IMG/VR virus record: IMGVR_UViG_3300034166_000764
Span: 1 to 52,192 of that record
Reading direction: 5' to 3' (one strand)
DNA: 52,192 nt
Source of the DNA: a virus
Part shown: piece by piece, positions 8,573 through 15,906 of the stretch
How the letters are laid out: each line of letters starts with the position of its first letter
Position numbering within the stretch: position 1 is the stretch's first letter
Program-made: the position numbers and the translations under genes
The notes under the pieces: model-generated
What the model saw: the letters and a program-made list of their open reading frames with translations, nothing else
Database searches by the model: none
What the model was told of the DNA's origin: nothing

Positions 8573-8874
8573 TAGAACTGCTCCTTATCTAAATCATTTT
8601 GAGCTTCTATTTTTGGATCTATCTCATCCTTATGCTCTAACATATATAAATATTCTAATTCTATAGACATTTGAGTAAATTTATCTCTGTTTACCATCTC
8701 CCTGATAAACTGATCCTTAATGTTGTCACCAGTAACAAAAATACATACTCCGTATTTATCCACTGTCATACTTGCATAGAAAGAATCACTTTCTTGATTA
8801 TACTCTGTAACTTTTCTAAACAAATATTCTATATCTGCTATTTGGTGTGAGTTTGGTTTAAATTTTTCTATCAT
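8572..8874 (-). CDS. Hypothetical protein
   Basis: About 100 residues. I prefer the ATG at 8872-8874, which follows AGGAG with seven bases of spacing; an in-frame GTG at 8901 would put that site inside the gene. The protein is acidic with a central beta-type segment and no recognised domain. Confidence 0.7.
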   Translation of the reverse strand: MIEKFKPNSHQIADIEYLFRKVTEYNQESDSFYASMTVDKYGVCIFVTGDNIKDQFIREMVNRDKFTQMSIELEYLYMLEHKDEIDPKIEAQNDLDKEQF

Positions 8875-8920
8875 TTTATTTCTCCTGTATTTATTGTACA
8901 CATAATTTTAAATTTATATA

Positions 8921-9106
8921 TTAATTATTTTTAATTTTCTTTTTAACTTCTTTCTTTTTCTGCACTTCCCAGTAATACTCACACTCTTCACCTTCTTTAA
9001 AGAAATTAGCATAAGATTGCCTCATTCCTTCAGGAGCAGTGTGTCTATAACAAGTATCTTTTTTTAAACAGTTTTCACTATTAAAACATTTTGAAATGTC
9101 AGCCAT
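8921..9106 (-). CDS. Small cysteine-rich protein (DISKC family)
   Basis: Sixty-one residues starting MADISKC, with cysteines at 7, 13, 19 and 42 and the segment CYRHTAPEG. The cysteine spacing suggests metal binding. I have seen similar short proteins in many phages and prophages, all of unknown function. The longer reading frame upstream (to 9286) overlaps nrdB and is not used. Lies 52 bases after the nrdB stop. Confidence 0.7.
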   Translation of the reverse strand: MADISKCFNSENCLKKDTCYRHTAPEGMRQSYANFFKEGEECEYYWEVQKKKEVKKKIKNN

Positions 9107-9158
9107 AATATTTATATTCCCATATTTTAGTAAAGTAATTGTTAAGAAAAAATAAAAT

Positions 9159-10100
9159 TTACCAATTAATAGCACCTTTAGCGTATTCAGTAGCTCTGTT
9201 TTCAAAGAAATTAGTATGTTCCTTAGCTGATAGCATAGTATCCATGTATGGTAAAGGGTTTTCAGACACCTTAAATAATGGTTCATAGCCTAGACCTCTA
9301 AGTCTCATGTCAGCTAGGTACTCTATGTATTTACAAGTATCTTCTAGCTTCAATCCTACCACATCACCGTCAGCAAAGCAGAGTTTTAAGAACTCTTTTT
9401 CAGCATTTACTATGTCTATACAAGCTGTATATACTCTATCTGCTAATACTTCTAAATTAATGTTAGACTCTTGTACTAGAGTTTTAAAGAGTGTTGAGAC
9501 ACCTAAAGAGTGAATACTCTCATCTTCAGCACTCCAAGCAACTATTTGACCTACGCCTTTCATTAACCCTCTTCTGGAAAAGTTTAACAATACAGCAAAT
9601 GAGCCGAACAGGCTCACACCTTCAATAAAACCACCGAATACGGCTAGGTTAAGAGCTAGTGCCATATCTGATACACTAGCACCAGTGGAATAGTAGTGCA
9701 TTTTATCTATCTTTTTCCTCATCTCTTCATACTCTAGAAACTTACTATATTCGTTTTCAGGCAATCCTAATGTATCATTAAGGTGAGAATAAGCCCATAC
9801 GTGGATATTCTCACGTGAAGCAAAAGAAGATAACATCATAGTGATCTCAGGCAGTTGGAAATTATGTATCAGTTGCGTATTATAATTATTTTGTACTTCT
9901 AAATCCCCTTGAGTAAAGAACCTAAGTATCTGTATTAACAGATTCTTTTCACCATTTGTTAATCTGGTGTTGTAGTCTCTGATATCATCTGCCATAGGTA
10001 CTTCTGTAGGTAGCCAGTGCATTTTCTCATGCTTTTCAAATAAGTTATATGCCCATCCGTAGTGAATAGGCTTGTAGTGTTTTCTTGTTCCTAAAATCAT
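9159..10100 (-). CDS. nrdB: Ribonucleotide reductase class I small subunit
   Basis: A 313-residue diiron protein. Ligands Asp66, Glu97 and His100 are present, and Tyr104 occupies the radical-tyrosine position (ENIHVWAY, matching E. coli Glu115, His118, Tyr122). A later EDESIH supplies the second Glu and His ligands. So it is a tyrosyl-radical enzyme, partner of the NrdA at 3730-6600. It has its own sigma-70-type promoter immediately upstream, and the predicted 5' leader is only about five bases with no ribosome-binding site. Confidence 0.96.
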   Translation of the reverse strand: MILGTRKHYKPIHYGWAYNLFEKHEKMHWLPTEVPMADDIRDYNTRLTNGEKNLLIQILRFFTQGDLEVQNNYNTQLIHNFQLPEITMMLSSFASRENIHVWAYSHLNDTLGLPENEYSKFLEYEEMRKKIDKMHYYSTGASVSDMALALNLAVFGGFIEGVSLFGSFAVLLNFSRRGLMKGVGQIVAWSAEDESIHSLGVSTLFKTLVQESNINLEVLADRVYTACIDIVNAEKEFLKLCFADGDVVGLKLEDTCKYIEYLADMRLRGLGYEPLFKVSENPLPYMDTMLSAKEHTNFFENRATEYAKGAINW

Positions 10101-10111
10101 AGTGCGTATAT

Positions 10112-10140
10112 ATTATAGTATCCCTTTTTCTTGTTTTCAA
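10112..10140 (-). promoter_or_regulatory. Sigma-70-type promoter of nrdB
   Basis: On the minus strand, TTGAAA (10135-10140), a 17-base spacer and TATAAT (10112-10117). The -10 element ends 11 bases before the nrdB ATG, so the transcript should start about 4-5 bases before the start codon. Confidence 0.75.
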
Positions 10141-10286
10141 TCATTAAGATTCTTAATCTTTAATATTTTGTAAGTCTTATCTTTAGTTACTAGCTTACTT
10201 CCAACTACTGGAAGTAGAATATCTTTAAGAAGAGCAATAATCTTAGCTTTTTCTCTCTCTTCTTTTCTTACCTTTTTGCTCTTCAT
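10137..10286 (-). CDS. Small lysine-rich hypothetical protein
   Basis: Forty-nine residues beginning MKSKKVRKEE, basic at the N-terminus with a hydrophobic IIALLKDILLP stretch. It begins 5 nt after the stop of the next upstream ORF and ends within the -35 element of the nrdB promoter. Only weak ribosome-binding sequence is present. Confidence 0.5.
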   Translation of the reverse strand: MKSKKVRKEEREKAKIIALLKDILLPVVGSKLVTKDKTYKILKIKNLND

Positions 10287-10291
10287 AATTA

Positions 10292-10489
10292 CTAATTCTC
10301 TATCTGTGAGCAGTCTATTAAACTAATATCTACACTAGAATCAAAATCACTAAAGTAATGAATATTAGCTATACTATAATCTGGATGTATAGAGTAGCCA
10401 TAGCTGTTTAATAAGTTAATCAGCTCTAGTTCTGGTATTCTTAGTTCTATTTTAAGCGGTTTTTTATTTTCTGTTTTCCTTGTTTTCAT
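10292..10489 (-). CDS. Hypothetical protein
   Basis: Sixty-five residues with a basic N-terminus and an IPELELINLLNSYGY segment. No family recognised. Part of the tightly packed run of small early ORFs, with short spacing (11 bases) from its upstream neighbour. Confidence 0.6.
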   Translation of the reverse strand: MKTRKTENKKPLKIELRIPELELINLLNSYGYSIHPDYSIANIHYFSDFDSSVDISLIDCSQIEN

Positions 10490-10500
10490 ATCCTATCCTT

Positions 10501-10713
10501 TTATGAGTTTACTTCCCCTAACATTACTGAACTATCATCCAGTACCCAAAATATAATCTTCTTAGACGGTTTAAGTAGTTCTAATGACTTAATCATATTT
10601 TGAGTGTTATTAGTTTTAAGTACATGCTTAATATGTATAGCATGTTTATCAGTTGGTGTTTCAACTGTGAAATGCTCAAATTCTCTCAGTTCTTTTAATA
10701 TATTATCTAACAT
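10501..10713 (-). CDS. Hypothetical protein
   Basis: Seventy residues; a helical start followed by a probable beta-hairpin near the C-terminus. Its start overlaps the end of the 47-residue membrane peptide gene by 11 nt. Function unknown. Confidence 0.6.
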   Translation of the reverse strand: MLDNILKELREFEHFTVETPTDKHAIHIKHVLKTNNTQNMIKSLELLKPSKKIIFWVLDDSSVMLGEVNS

Positions 10714-10846
10714 TCTTAGTCATCCAAGTATTTTTAACTACACTACATACATTAATCACTATATCAGCAAGCACTATAAATACTGCTATCGGTATAAAGA
10801 TTAATACACAAGCTACTAATCCTATTATTAAATCTATTATTATCAT
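10703..10846 (-). CDS. 47-residue single-span membrane protein
   Basis: Starts MIIIDLIIGLVACVLIFIP, one long hydrophobic segment covering about residues 2-36, then a short basic tail ending in KNTWMTKNVR. Its ATG overlaps the previous stop in TAATG, and GAGGAAG lies just upstream, so translation is coupled. It could be a small inner-membrane effector or holin-like peptide, but early position argues against a lysis role. Confidence 0.65.
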   Translation of the reverse strand: MIIIDLIIGLVACVLIFIPIAVFIVLADIVINVCSVVKNTWMTKNVR

Positions 10847-11058
10847 TATTTCACTTCCTCATAATCTTCACTAAGATACTCTTTAAACCTATCTATACTC
10901 TTTATTATCACTTCACTAGCTGGATAACCTTGCATGATTAATAAATTAGCATCATCAGCTATCGTATATAGGTATGAGTTGATATTATCTGATTCGTAAA
11001 TCTCGTTATCATCTAATACCTTTCTCAGTTCTATTAATAAATCTGATACTTTAGTCAT
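10846..11058 (-). CDS. Hypothetical acidic protein
   Basis: Seventy residues, acidic and helical. It ends in TAATG shared with the small membrane protein. No domain recognised. Confidence 0.62.
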   Translation of the reverse strand: MTKVSDLLIELRKVLDDNEIYESDNINSYLYTIADDANLLIMQGYPASEVIIKSIDRFKEYLSEDYEEVK

Positions 11059-11079
11059 TTTCTTAACCCTCTTTTATTT

Positions 11080-11304
11080 TTAACGTAATATTTTACGCAT
11101 CTCATTAGGCGTGTAATTATGTTGTAGCCTGCGAGGTGTTACATCGTTCAATAATCCCCTAGCAGTTCTATTTACTTCATAGTGAAACTCTATCCTAAGT
11201 TCTAGGGTTCTTACTCTCTTTAACTTTTTTCTGAGCCTATCGACAGCATCACATCCATGACTTAAGGCACTCATTACTTGAGAATTTATTTCTTGATTAG
11301 TCAT
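11080..11304 (-). CDS. Small basic protein, possibly nucleic-acid binding
   Basis: Seventy-four residues, arginine-rich (LRKKLKRVRTLELR and TARGLLNDVTPRRL). The charge pattern would suit DNA or RNA binding but no fold is recognised. Overlaps the upstream ORF by 4 nt. Confidence 0.62.
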   Translation of the reverse strand: MTNQEINSQVMSALSHGCDAVDRLRKKLKRVRTLELRIEFHYEVNRTARGLLNDVTPRRLQHNYTPNEMRKILR

Positions 11305-11639
11305 TGTTTACCTACCTTTAATTCACTAATAACACTAGAAAGCCCTTTATTAGATAACTCTAAATAGTTTATAGTAGCTCTATAATCTCGGTTAGTAGCT
11401 GCTACATAAGCTATCATTTCTGCTTTCATGCCTTCACTAAAAACAGCATAATAGTATATTGCATAATCTAATAAACTGCTGCCCTCTGGAAGAGGTAATA
11501 ATCGCTTAAGTTCTTTATAGTAAGTATTGAACTTTTTAGTTTTAAGTTTAGGTATTTTATTATATTTAATCATATGCTCATAGTGTTCTAATTCCTCTGG
11601 TAACATATAAAATACGCTTTTTAAAGTGTGGTTATTCAT
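11301..11639 (-). CDS. Hypothetical protein
   Basis: A 112-residue helical protein with a tyrosine-rich middle (LLDYAIYYYAVF). Coupled at both ends by short overlaps. No family recognised. Confidence 0.65.
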   Translation of the reverse strand: MNNHTLKSVFYMLPEELEHYEHMIKYNKIPKLKTKKFNTYYKELKRLLPLPEGSSLLDYAIYYYAVFSEGMKAEMIAYVAATNRDYRATINYLELSNKGLSSVISELKVGKQ

Positions 11640-11787
11640 GGTCTATTACCTCACCTACTATTCTTTTAATTAATTCGCTAGCCTCTTCTATAGCCTCACT
11701 AGCCTCTATTTCTCTGATTATGTACTCTTCATCCATACCAATATCTATTTTAGATATTAGTTTCTTTATGTTATTGTAATTGTTCAT
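11632..11787 (-). CDS. Small acidic helical protein
   Basis: Fifty-one residues (MNNYNNIKKL to VIDHE), strongly acidic and helical with repeated EA and EE pairs. A good GAGAGG ribosome-binding site lies seven bases before the ATG, and the stop overlaps the next start by 8 nt. Confidence 0.62.
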   Translation of the reverse strand: MNNYNNIKKLISKIDIGMDEEYIIREIEASEAIEEASELIKRIVGEVIDHE

Positions 11788-11810
11788 ATTTTTACCTCTC
11801 TTTTTTGTTA

Positions 11811-12545
11811 TTAAATCCTATCTATTATCCATGTATCACTGTCCTTAGTCCAGCTTATTTTACGCATATTTAAACCTAATTTTTTTAATATAGATTCGTG
11901 ATAGCTAATTCCCACGCCCCCATCAAATTTAGGTAAATTTAACCCGTATTGACTTATCCCGTAATTAATGGATTCTCTCAGTTCTAAATTATTCTTACTT
12001 ACTAAGCCCTTGATCTCATTAGCATTTCTATTAATACATAATAATTTTTCTATTTTATTAAGAATTAACTTTTTAATAACTACTGATTGATTTAATAAAT
12101 CAGCCGTACTCGTTGATTCTTTGCAATATCCACACCCGCTAATTTTATAAGAATTCTCATAAAATTCTAGCGAATAGCCTTTAGTATGAAATACTGTTAA
12201 TTTTCCCCTTGGATTACTGCCCCAAGTAGCTGACTTTTTCCAGTCTGTATGTATTGACATATCTCTAAAATCTTCTAAATTAAAAGATTCGATTTTATCT
12301 AAATCAGCTAAGAGCTTATTATATTTTTTATCTAGATCTTTTAACTCTTTTTTAGCTTTTTTAGGGTCTTCTGTTTCTTTATTTTTTGTTTCTCTTTTAT
12401 CATAATCGGGATTCTCAGCTATAAAAGTTTCTAATGCTTTTAAAGCATTTTCGAGATCTTGCGAATATTCAGCTTTTTTAGCTTCATATAGATTTTTATA
12501 AAAATCTCTTAATAGTTCATATTTTGTTGGTGCTGTATTTTCCAT
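11811..12545 (-). CDS. Hypothetical coiled-coil protein with C-terminal globular domain
   Basis: A 244-residue protein. Residues of about 8-95 are charged and helical, likely coiled coil. A globular part follows, with a SGCGYCKEST segment and a C-terminal WTKDSDTWIIDRI strand. I recall the GCGYxKxST element from uncharacterised phage proteins. No enzymatic motif is evident. Confidence 0.7.
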   Translation of the reverse strand: MENTAPTKYELLRDFYKNLYEAKKAEYSQDLENALKALETFIAENPDYDKRETKNKETEDPKKAKKELKDLDKKYNKLLADLDKIESFNLEDFRDMSIHTDWKKSATWGSNPRGKLTVFHTKGYSLEFYENSYKISGCGYCKESTSTADLLNQSVVIKKLILNKIEKLLCINRNANEIKGLVSKNNLELRESINYGISQYGLNLPKFDGGVGISYHESILKKLGLNMRKISWTKDSDTWIIDRI

Positions 12546-12562
12546 TTTGTTTATTTTTCCTT

Positions 12563-12934
12563 TTATTTTAAAATTATATTTTCTAACCTTTCATTTTTAT
12601 ACTTGTCATAAGCTTGTAGATACTTTTCTTTTCTAGTATCATCATCTAGAAGTTTATTATCTTTTAAAGTTTTTAGTAATTCCTTTTTAATCCATTTGGG
12701 GGTTTTACGCCATTCGTTAACAAGATAATACCCATCTATTGAATAATTACATTTTTCAAAATGCCCTAATTTGCGTAAAAATAAGGTGTCGGTATACCCG
12801 AGACAGTTCTCTGGAGTCTCAATATATACATACGTATCAAATTCATTAACACCATATTCTTTAAATGTATAATAGATAGTGTCTACATGTATCACGTACT
12901 CTAACCCTTCAAATTTTCTACTTTTTAGTTTCAT
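12563..12934 (-). CDS. Hypothetical protein
   Basis: A 123-residue protein with a beta-rich first half and a basic helical second half (KTLKDNKLLDDDTRKEKY). A GGAATAAATA leader before the ATG resembles those of the next three upstream genes. Function unknown. Confidence 0.65.
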   Translation of the reverse strand: MKLKSRKFEGLEYVIHVDTIYYTFKEYGVNEFDTYVYIETPENCLGYTDTLFLRKLGHFEKCNYSIDGYYLVNEWRKTPKWIKKELLKTLKDNKLLDDDTRKEKYLQAYDKYKNERLENIILK

Positions 12935-13042
12935 TATTTATTCCTTTAATAGTTTTAATTTGTTCATCTGTTAGTTACACCTACTATATGATTCTCTTTT
13001 ACTAACTCATAATATTTCATTTTTATATATTCCCTTTATTTT

Positions 13043-13324
13043 TTAAATAAAATTGTAATTACTAGCTAATTTAGCTTGTTCTGTCCATATTCCATAATTA
13101 TTTGACCAGTTTCGGTCCCTTATAGCATACTCTTTACCTTTAATTTTAAAGGTTAAATAATCATAAAATTTTGACGTTACAGGATTATAAGTTAGTTTTT
13201 CTTTAACTAATAAAATTTCATTCTCATTAAATTCTGAAAAGTATTGCTCAGCTCTGAGCACTTCTAAGCCATTTATTTTTAAGCTAGAATTTCTAGCTAT
13301 AGTACATTCTATTGTTATTTTCAT
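13043..13324 (-). CDS. Hypothetical protein
   Basis: Ninety-three residues, predicted beta-rich. Starts 3 bases after the stop of the next upstream ORF. Unrecognised. Confidence 0.62.
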   Translation of the reverse strand: MKITIECTIARNSSLKINGLEVLRAEQYFSEFNENEILLVKEKLTYNPVTSKFYDYLTFKIKGKEYAIRDRNWSNNYGIWTEQAKLASNYNFI

Positions 13325-13327
13325 AAT

Positions 13328-13561
13328 TTATTTATTCCTTATTATATTCTCAATACTATTCCTATCATAGATGTAATACCCATCTATCATTTGCCCATCT
13401 TCATCAAATATATAATCTGGTAAATCATTAACTAACTCAATAGTTAGAACATGCCCTGTATTAAATATTGATAAATCAGCTATTATATATATTTTATCAC
13501 TATCTAAAATAATTTCTAGATCGTTAGTATTTAATAGTTCTATTAGTTCTGTTTCTGTCAT
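13328..13561 (-). CDS. Hypothetical acidic protein
   Basis: Seventy-seven residues, acidic and beta-rich, beginning MTETEL. It is preceded by a GGAATAAATAATT leader and by the second copy of the hairpin element (13575-13608). Shares the MTET start and leader with the gene at 13619-13882, so the two leaders may be related by duplication. Confidence 0.62.
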   Translation of the reverse strand: MTETELIELLNTNDLEIILDSDKIYIIADLSIFNTGHVLTIELVNDLPDYIFDEDGQMIDGYYIYDRNSIENIIRNK

Positions 13562-13574
13562 AATTATTTATTCC

Positions 13575-13608
13575 AAGCAGTTTTTTGACTTGCTTAAGTC
13601 TTGGTTAC
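13575..13608 (-). promoter_or_regulatory. Leader hairpin element, copy 2
   Basis: The minus strand reads GACTTAAGCAAGTC, a perfect 5-bp hairpin with a four-base loop, followed by AAACTGCTT next to the ribosome-binding region of the 13328-13561 gene. The TGCTT can pair instead with the AAGCA of the loop. Related to copy 1 at 14145-14176. Confidence 0.55.
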
Positions 13609-13618
13609 TAATTAACTT

Positions 13619-13882
13619 CTATTCCTTATCCCATATGATATTTTCTAAAAAGTTTCTAATATTCTCTTGTATTATATCGTCAAGATAAACAAAGTAAACT
13701 TCTTGCTCAGTACATATCATCACTTCCCTTGACTCTATCTCGCTTAAATGAAGTTCAACTATCTCGCCTAGTTGCGGGCAGTGAACAGTAGTCCATCCGT
13801 CACAATACACACTATCATTTGATAGCTTGTTTATAAGCTCTAGCGCTTTCAAAATCTTCTTATTATATGCTGTTTCTGTCAT
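13619..13882 (-). CDS. Hypothetical acidic protein
   Basis: Eighty-seven residues starting MTETAY, helical N-terminus, a central CDGWTTVHCPQLG segment and a beta part. GGAATAAATAATT leader as in its neighbour. No family recognised. Confidence 0.62.
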   Translation of the reverse strand: MTETAYNKKILKALELINKLSNDSVYCDGWTTVHCPQLGEIVELHLSEIESREVMICTEQEVYFVYLDDIIQENIRNFLENIIWDKE

Positions 13883-13927
13883 AATTATTTATTCCTTATT
13901 ATATTTTTTCTTTTTCCTTAACTAGCG

Positions 13928-14128
13928 TTACAGTTCCAATATTTTTTTAATGGCAGAACTGCTGCCGAGATAAAACTCTTTATTATTTATTTCTAGTAAC
14001 CCCTTAAAAAAATTAAGGTTTACTGTCGGCTCTTCTAATTTTTCAAGAAAATTTTTAATTTCCTGTGAAGTGTTGATTTTCACAAGTTTTAGTCTCAAAA
14101 CTTTTTTGTTGAATTTATAATTTTTCAT
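13928..14128 (-). CDS. Small basic hypothetical protein
   Basis: Sixty-six residues with a lysine-rich N-terminus. An AAGGAG site followed by a run of A precedes the ATG, directly downstream of hairpin element copy 1. Unrecognised. Confidence 0.6.
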   Translation of the reverse strand: MKNYKFNKKVLRLKLVKINTSQEIKNFLEKLEEPTVNLNFFKGLLEINNKEFYLGSSSAIKKILEL

Positions 14129-14144
14129 TTTTTTTTTTCTCCTT

Positions 14145-14176
14145 AAGCAGTTTACGACTTGCTTAGGTCGTTGCTA
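14145..14176 (-). promoter_or_regulatory. Leader hairpin element, copy 1
   Basis: The minus strand carries ACGACCTAAGCAAGTCGT, a 7-bp hairpin with one G-T pair, then AAACTGCTT directly before AAGGAG. The AAGCA/TGCTT pairing is an alternative fold near the ribosome-binding site. Compared with copy 2 the stem bases differ but the pairing is kept. Confidence 0.55.
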
Positions 14177-14185
14177 ATTTAATTC

Positions 14186-14227
14186 AAAAAAAATAGAGAC
14201 AGCTAATTTAATAACTGTCTCTATTTT
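14186..14227. terminator. Strong bidirectional terminator
   Basis: A perfect inverted repeat, AATAGAGACAG and CTGTCTCTATT, with an 11-base loop, flanked by A runs on the left and T runs on the right so it can work on both strands. It begins directly after the stop of the 14228-14530 gene. It should separate that gene from the rest of the early operon unless read through. Confidence 0.85.
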
Positions 14228-14530
14228 TTATCTTATTGCCTCAAGCAAGCTATTAACTTGCTCTTGCGATAGAGAAGTATCTCTACCTCTGTAACTTAAG
14301 CTAGCTGGGCTAGCTGGCTCAGTGATGTTACCATCCCAAGCCTCTTTTATAGTCCAGTTACCTGAACTATAAAATGTGGCATGGTGAACATAGCTGTTCA
14401 CCCACCCTGTTTCTTTATCCCAATGACGGGATAAAGGATTTTCTAAAATACTAGGCAACTGCCTAGCAATTTTAGATTCTATTTCACGCTCTTCTTGAGC
14501 GTATTTTGATTTTAATTCTTCGTTTCTCAT
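14228..14530 (-). CDS. First early gene, hypothetical, leaderless
   Basis: A 100-residue protein, acidic helical N-terminus, then a tryptophan-containing region (HWDKETGWVNSY) and a C-terminal SLSQEQVNSLLEAIR helix. It is the first minus-strand gene after the divergence zone, with its own promoter and its own strong terminator, as expected of an immediate-early protein. There is no ribosome-binding site; the -10 element ends six bases before the ATG. Function unknown; a host-takeover protein is a reasonable guess from position only. Confidence 0.75.
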   Translation of the reverse strand: MRNEELKSKYAQEEREIESKIARQLPSILENPLSRHWDKETGWVNSYVHHATFYSSGNWTIKEAWDGNITEPASPASLSYRGRDTSLSQEQVNSLLEAIR

Positions 14531-14536
14531 ACTATT

Positions 14537-14565
14537 AATATAGCAAAGTTAGATTAAGAAATCAA
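14537..14565 (-). promoter_or_regulatory. Early sigma-70 promoter
   Basis: Minus strand TTGATT (14560-14565), 17-base spacer, TATATT (14537-14542), then six bases and ATG. A good host-type promoter predicted to make a leaderless or near-leaderless mRNA. Confidence 0.8.
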
Positions 14566-14643
14566 TAAGAACTTTCAATATTTAGATTAACTTTCTTTAA
14601 TACAACTAATAAATATTTATGCTATAATGCCCATAATTCTAAT

Positions 14644-14658
14644 TGTTATAAAGTAACA
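14644..14658. repeat. Dyad repeat TGTTATAAAGTAACA, copy 1
   Basis: Fifteen bases with dyad symmetry (TGTTA / TAACA), repeated exactly at 14914-14928. The size and symmetry resemble a repressor or replication-protein binding site. Confidence 0.6.
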
Positions 14659-14913
14659 TTAAAATGTAATAGATATTACTCAGCTAGAATCATTTGAGTA
14701 ATAATCATTTGAACTCAAATTATTAGTATAGTTATTATATGCCTTGCAATTATTACAGTTCTAATAATTAGTATGCTGATTATACTTATAGATATAATAT
14801 CTATACCCTTACACTTATAGGTATATACATAAGTTGAGGCGGAAAATGACCCACTCCTCACACATAATGTCAAGTTAATTATATTTAATATTCAAATTAG
14901 GGTTATGCCTAAA

Positions 14914-14928
14914 TGTTATAAAGTAACA
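14914..14928. repeat. Dyad repeat TGTTATAAAGTAACA, copy 2
   Basis: Exact second copy, 270 bp from the first and two bases before the 14931-14953 repeat. Confidence 0.6.
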
Positions 14929-14930
14929 AT

Positions 14931-14953
14931 TAGATATAAAATGCTTATCGGCA
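14931..14953. repeat. 23-bp direct repeat, copy 1
   Basis: The 23 bases from TAGATATAAAATG to TCGGCA recur exactly at 15044-15066. Confidence 0.7.
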
Positions 14954-15043
14954 CTCAAATTTAAATTGATACCCCCATACTTATACCTCAATTAAGCTAA
15001 AATCGCTTGCCTGCTGATAAGCAACATAAACAAGCTAAAATAT

Positions 15044-15066
15044 TAGATATAAAATGCTTATCGGCA
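15044..15066. repeat. 23-bp direct repeat, copy 2, part of inverted repeat
   Basis: Second copy. Its last 12 bases (15055-15066, TGCTTATCGGCA) can pair with TGCTGATAAGCA at 15012-15023, a 12-bp stem with one G-U pair in RNA. Confidence 0.65.
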
Positions 15067-15254
15067 TACCCGCTAATGCTGCTGATAACATAAAATAACG
15101 TTAAACATTAGTATAGTATCAAGATAACACTATATTATCTTAAATAGAAACGTGATTCTAGAGCCATTTCTTAATTAAAATACTAAAATTGGGGGATTAT
15201 CTTAATCATATAATTATTTAATAATTGATTTAACCAATTCATAACTAAATGGTG

Positions 15255-15260
15255 TATAAT
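15255..15260 (+). promoter_or_regulatory. -10 element of the 39-residue ORF
   Basis: TATAAT followed by six bases and ATGAGA, the same geometry as the early promoter at 14537. No convincing -35 at 17 bases. Confidence 0.5.
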
Positions 15261-15266
15261 ATAAGT

Positions 15267-15386
15267 ATGAGAGACCAAGATAAACAGTTTATTAAGATTA
15301 TGATAGGCTTTGCGGTATGCATAGCTCTATGGCATACCATAGAAACTAACTGCTTAGTACCGCCACTAGCAACTATCCCCTTCTAA
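15267..15386 (+). CDS. 39-residue leaderless ORF
   Basis: Begins MRDQDKQFIKIMIGFAVCIA, a short hydrophobic segment after a charged start, and ends VPPLATIPF. It has no ribosome-binding site, but a perfect TATAAT six bases before the ATG and a G/C-rich hairpin just after the stop. The -10, spacing and first codons match the early gene at 14530. Probably a small membrane peptide; function unknown. Confidence 0.5.
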   Translation: MRDQDKQFIKIMIGFAVCIALWHTIETNCLVPPLATIPF

Positions 15387-15390
15387 CTAC

Positions 15391-15431
15391 ATTGGGGGTA
15401 AGATAACATCAAGCCCCCTAATCCCCCCAAT
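15391..15431 (+). terminator. Hairpin after the 39-residue ORF
   Basis: Inverted repeat ATTGGGGG (15391-15398) and CCCCCAAT (15424-15431) starting four bases after the stop, followed by CTTTA. A plausible but imperfect terminator. Confidence 0.5.
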
Positions 15432-15538
15432 CTTTAGCAGGCAAATATATTCCATGCCTTGTTAAACTTAACATGCCTTATTCATGAAAATAAGAGATAT
15501 ATTATATCATCCTTATTCCTCCTAGCATCTCATCGAAT

Positions 15539-15563
15539 GGGGAAAGGGTGGGGTTTGGTTGGG
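15539..15563 (+). other. Potential G-quadruplex
   Basis: Runs GGGG, GGG, GGGG and GGG separated by 3, 1 and 7 bases, which fits the canonical G-quadruplex pattern and stands out in AT-rich DNA. Confidence 0.55.
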
Positions 15564-15728
15564 CTGGAAACGTCATAAAAACAGAGTGTACGTGATGCTA
15601 ACCCCTCAAATAATAAAAGTCTCTAAAAATACGCACTCACGTTATGTTTTAAGTTATTTTATGTCTCAAATTTATACTTTATTTGCGACAAACTTGTCTA
15701 GCTTAACCAGTAAAAAAAGAGGCTACGC

Positions 15729-15745
15729 GTAGTTTAAAAAACTAC
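15729..15745. repeat. Perfect short hairpin
   Basis: GTAGTTT-AAA-AAACTAC, a 7-bp stem with a three-base loop, two bases before the covarying hairpin at 15747. Confidence 0.5.
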
Positions 15746-15746
15746 T

Positions 15747-15774
15747 GTATTTAAAAATCTTTGATTTTTGAAAC
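15747..15774. repeat. Covarying hairpin element, copy A
   Basis: GTATTTA then AAAATC-TTT-GATTTT and GAAAC. Its partner at 16151-16180 keeps flanks and loop but changes stem bases on both sides, so pairing is preserved. Confidence 0.55.
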
Positions 15775-15793
15775 GTAATGTCCACCTCGTGTG

Positions 15794-15830
15794 GTTTACT
15801 TTGTATGGTGGAAGTCCACAAAAAGTAAAC
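15794..15830. repeat. Long inverted repeat
   Basis: GTTTACTTT (15794-15802) and AAAGTAAAC (15822-15830) flank an inner GTGGA/TCCAC hairpin, giving one extended stem. Just upstream CCAC-CTCGT-GTGG can form another small hairpin. Possibly part of a structured RNA. Confidence 0.5.
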
Positions 15831-15906
15831 TTAGTAGCTATAAAATATACTTCCAATGTCTAGTTTTTGGTGTTAAAAACAAGCAATTTCTAAAAAATAA
15901 ACTCTA

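Noticed and set aside
8921-9286. Long version of the cysteine-rich protein starting at 9286
   Set aside because: The extra N-terminus is antisense-like sequence inside nrdB in another frame; the MADISKC start at 9106 makes a typical small protein.
12967-13020. Eighteen-residue frame starting MKYYELVKEN between two small ORFs
   Set aside because: Too short and without a ribosome-binding site; it may be a gene remnant but cannot be supported.
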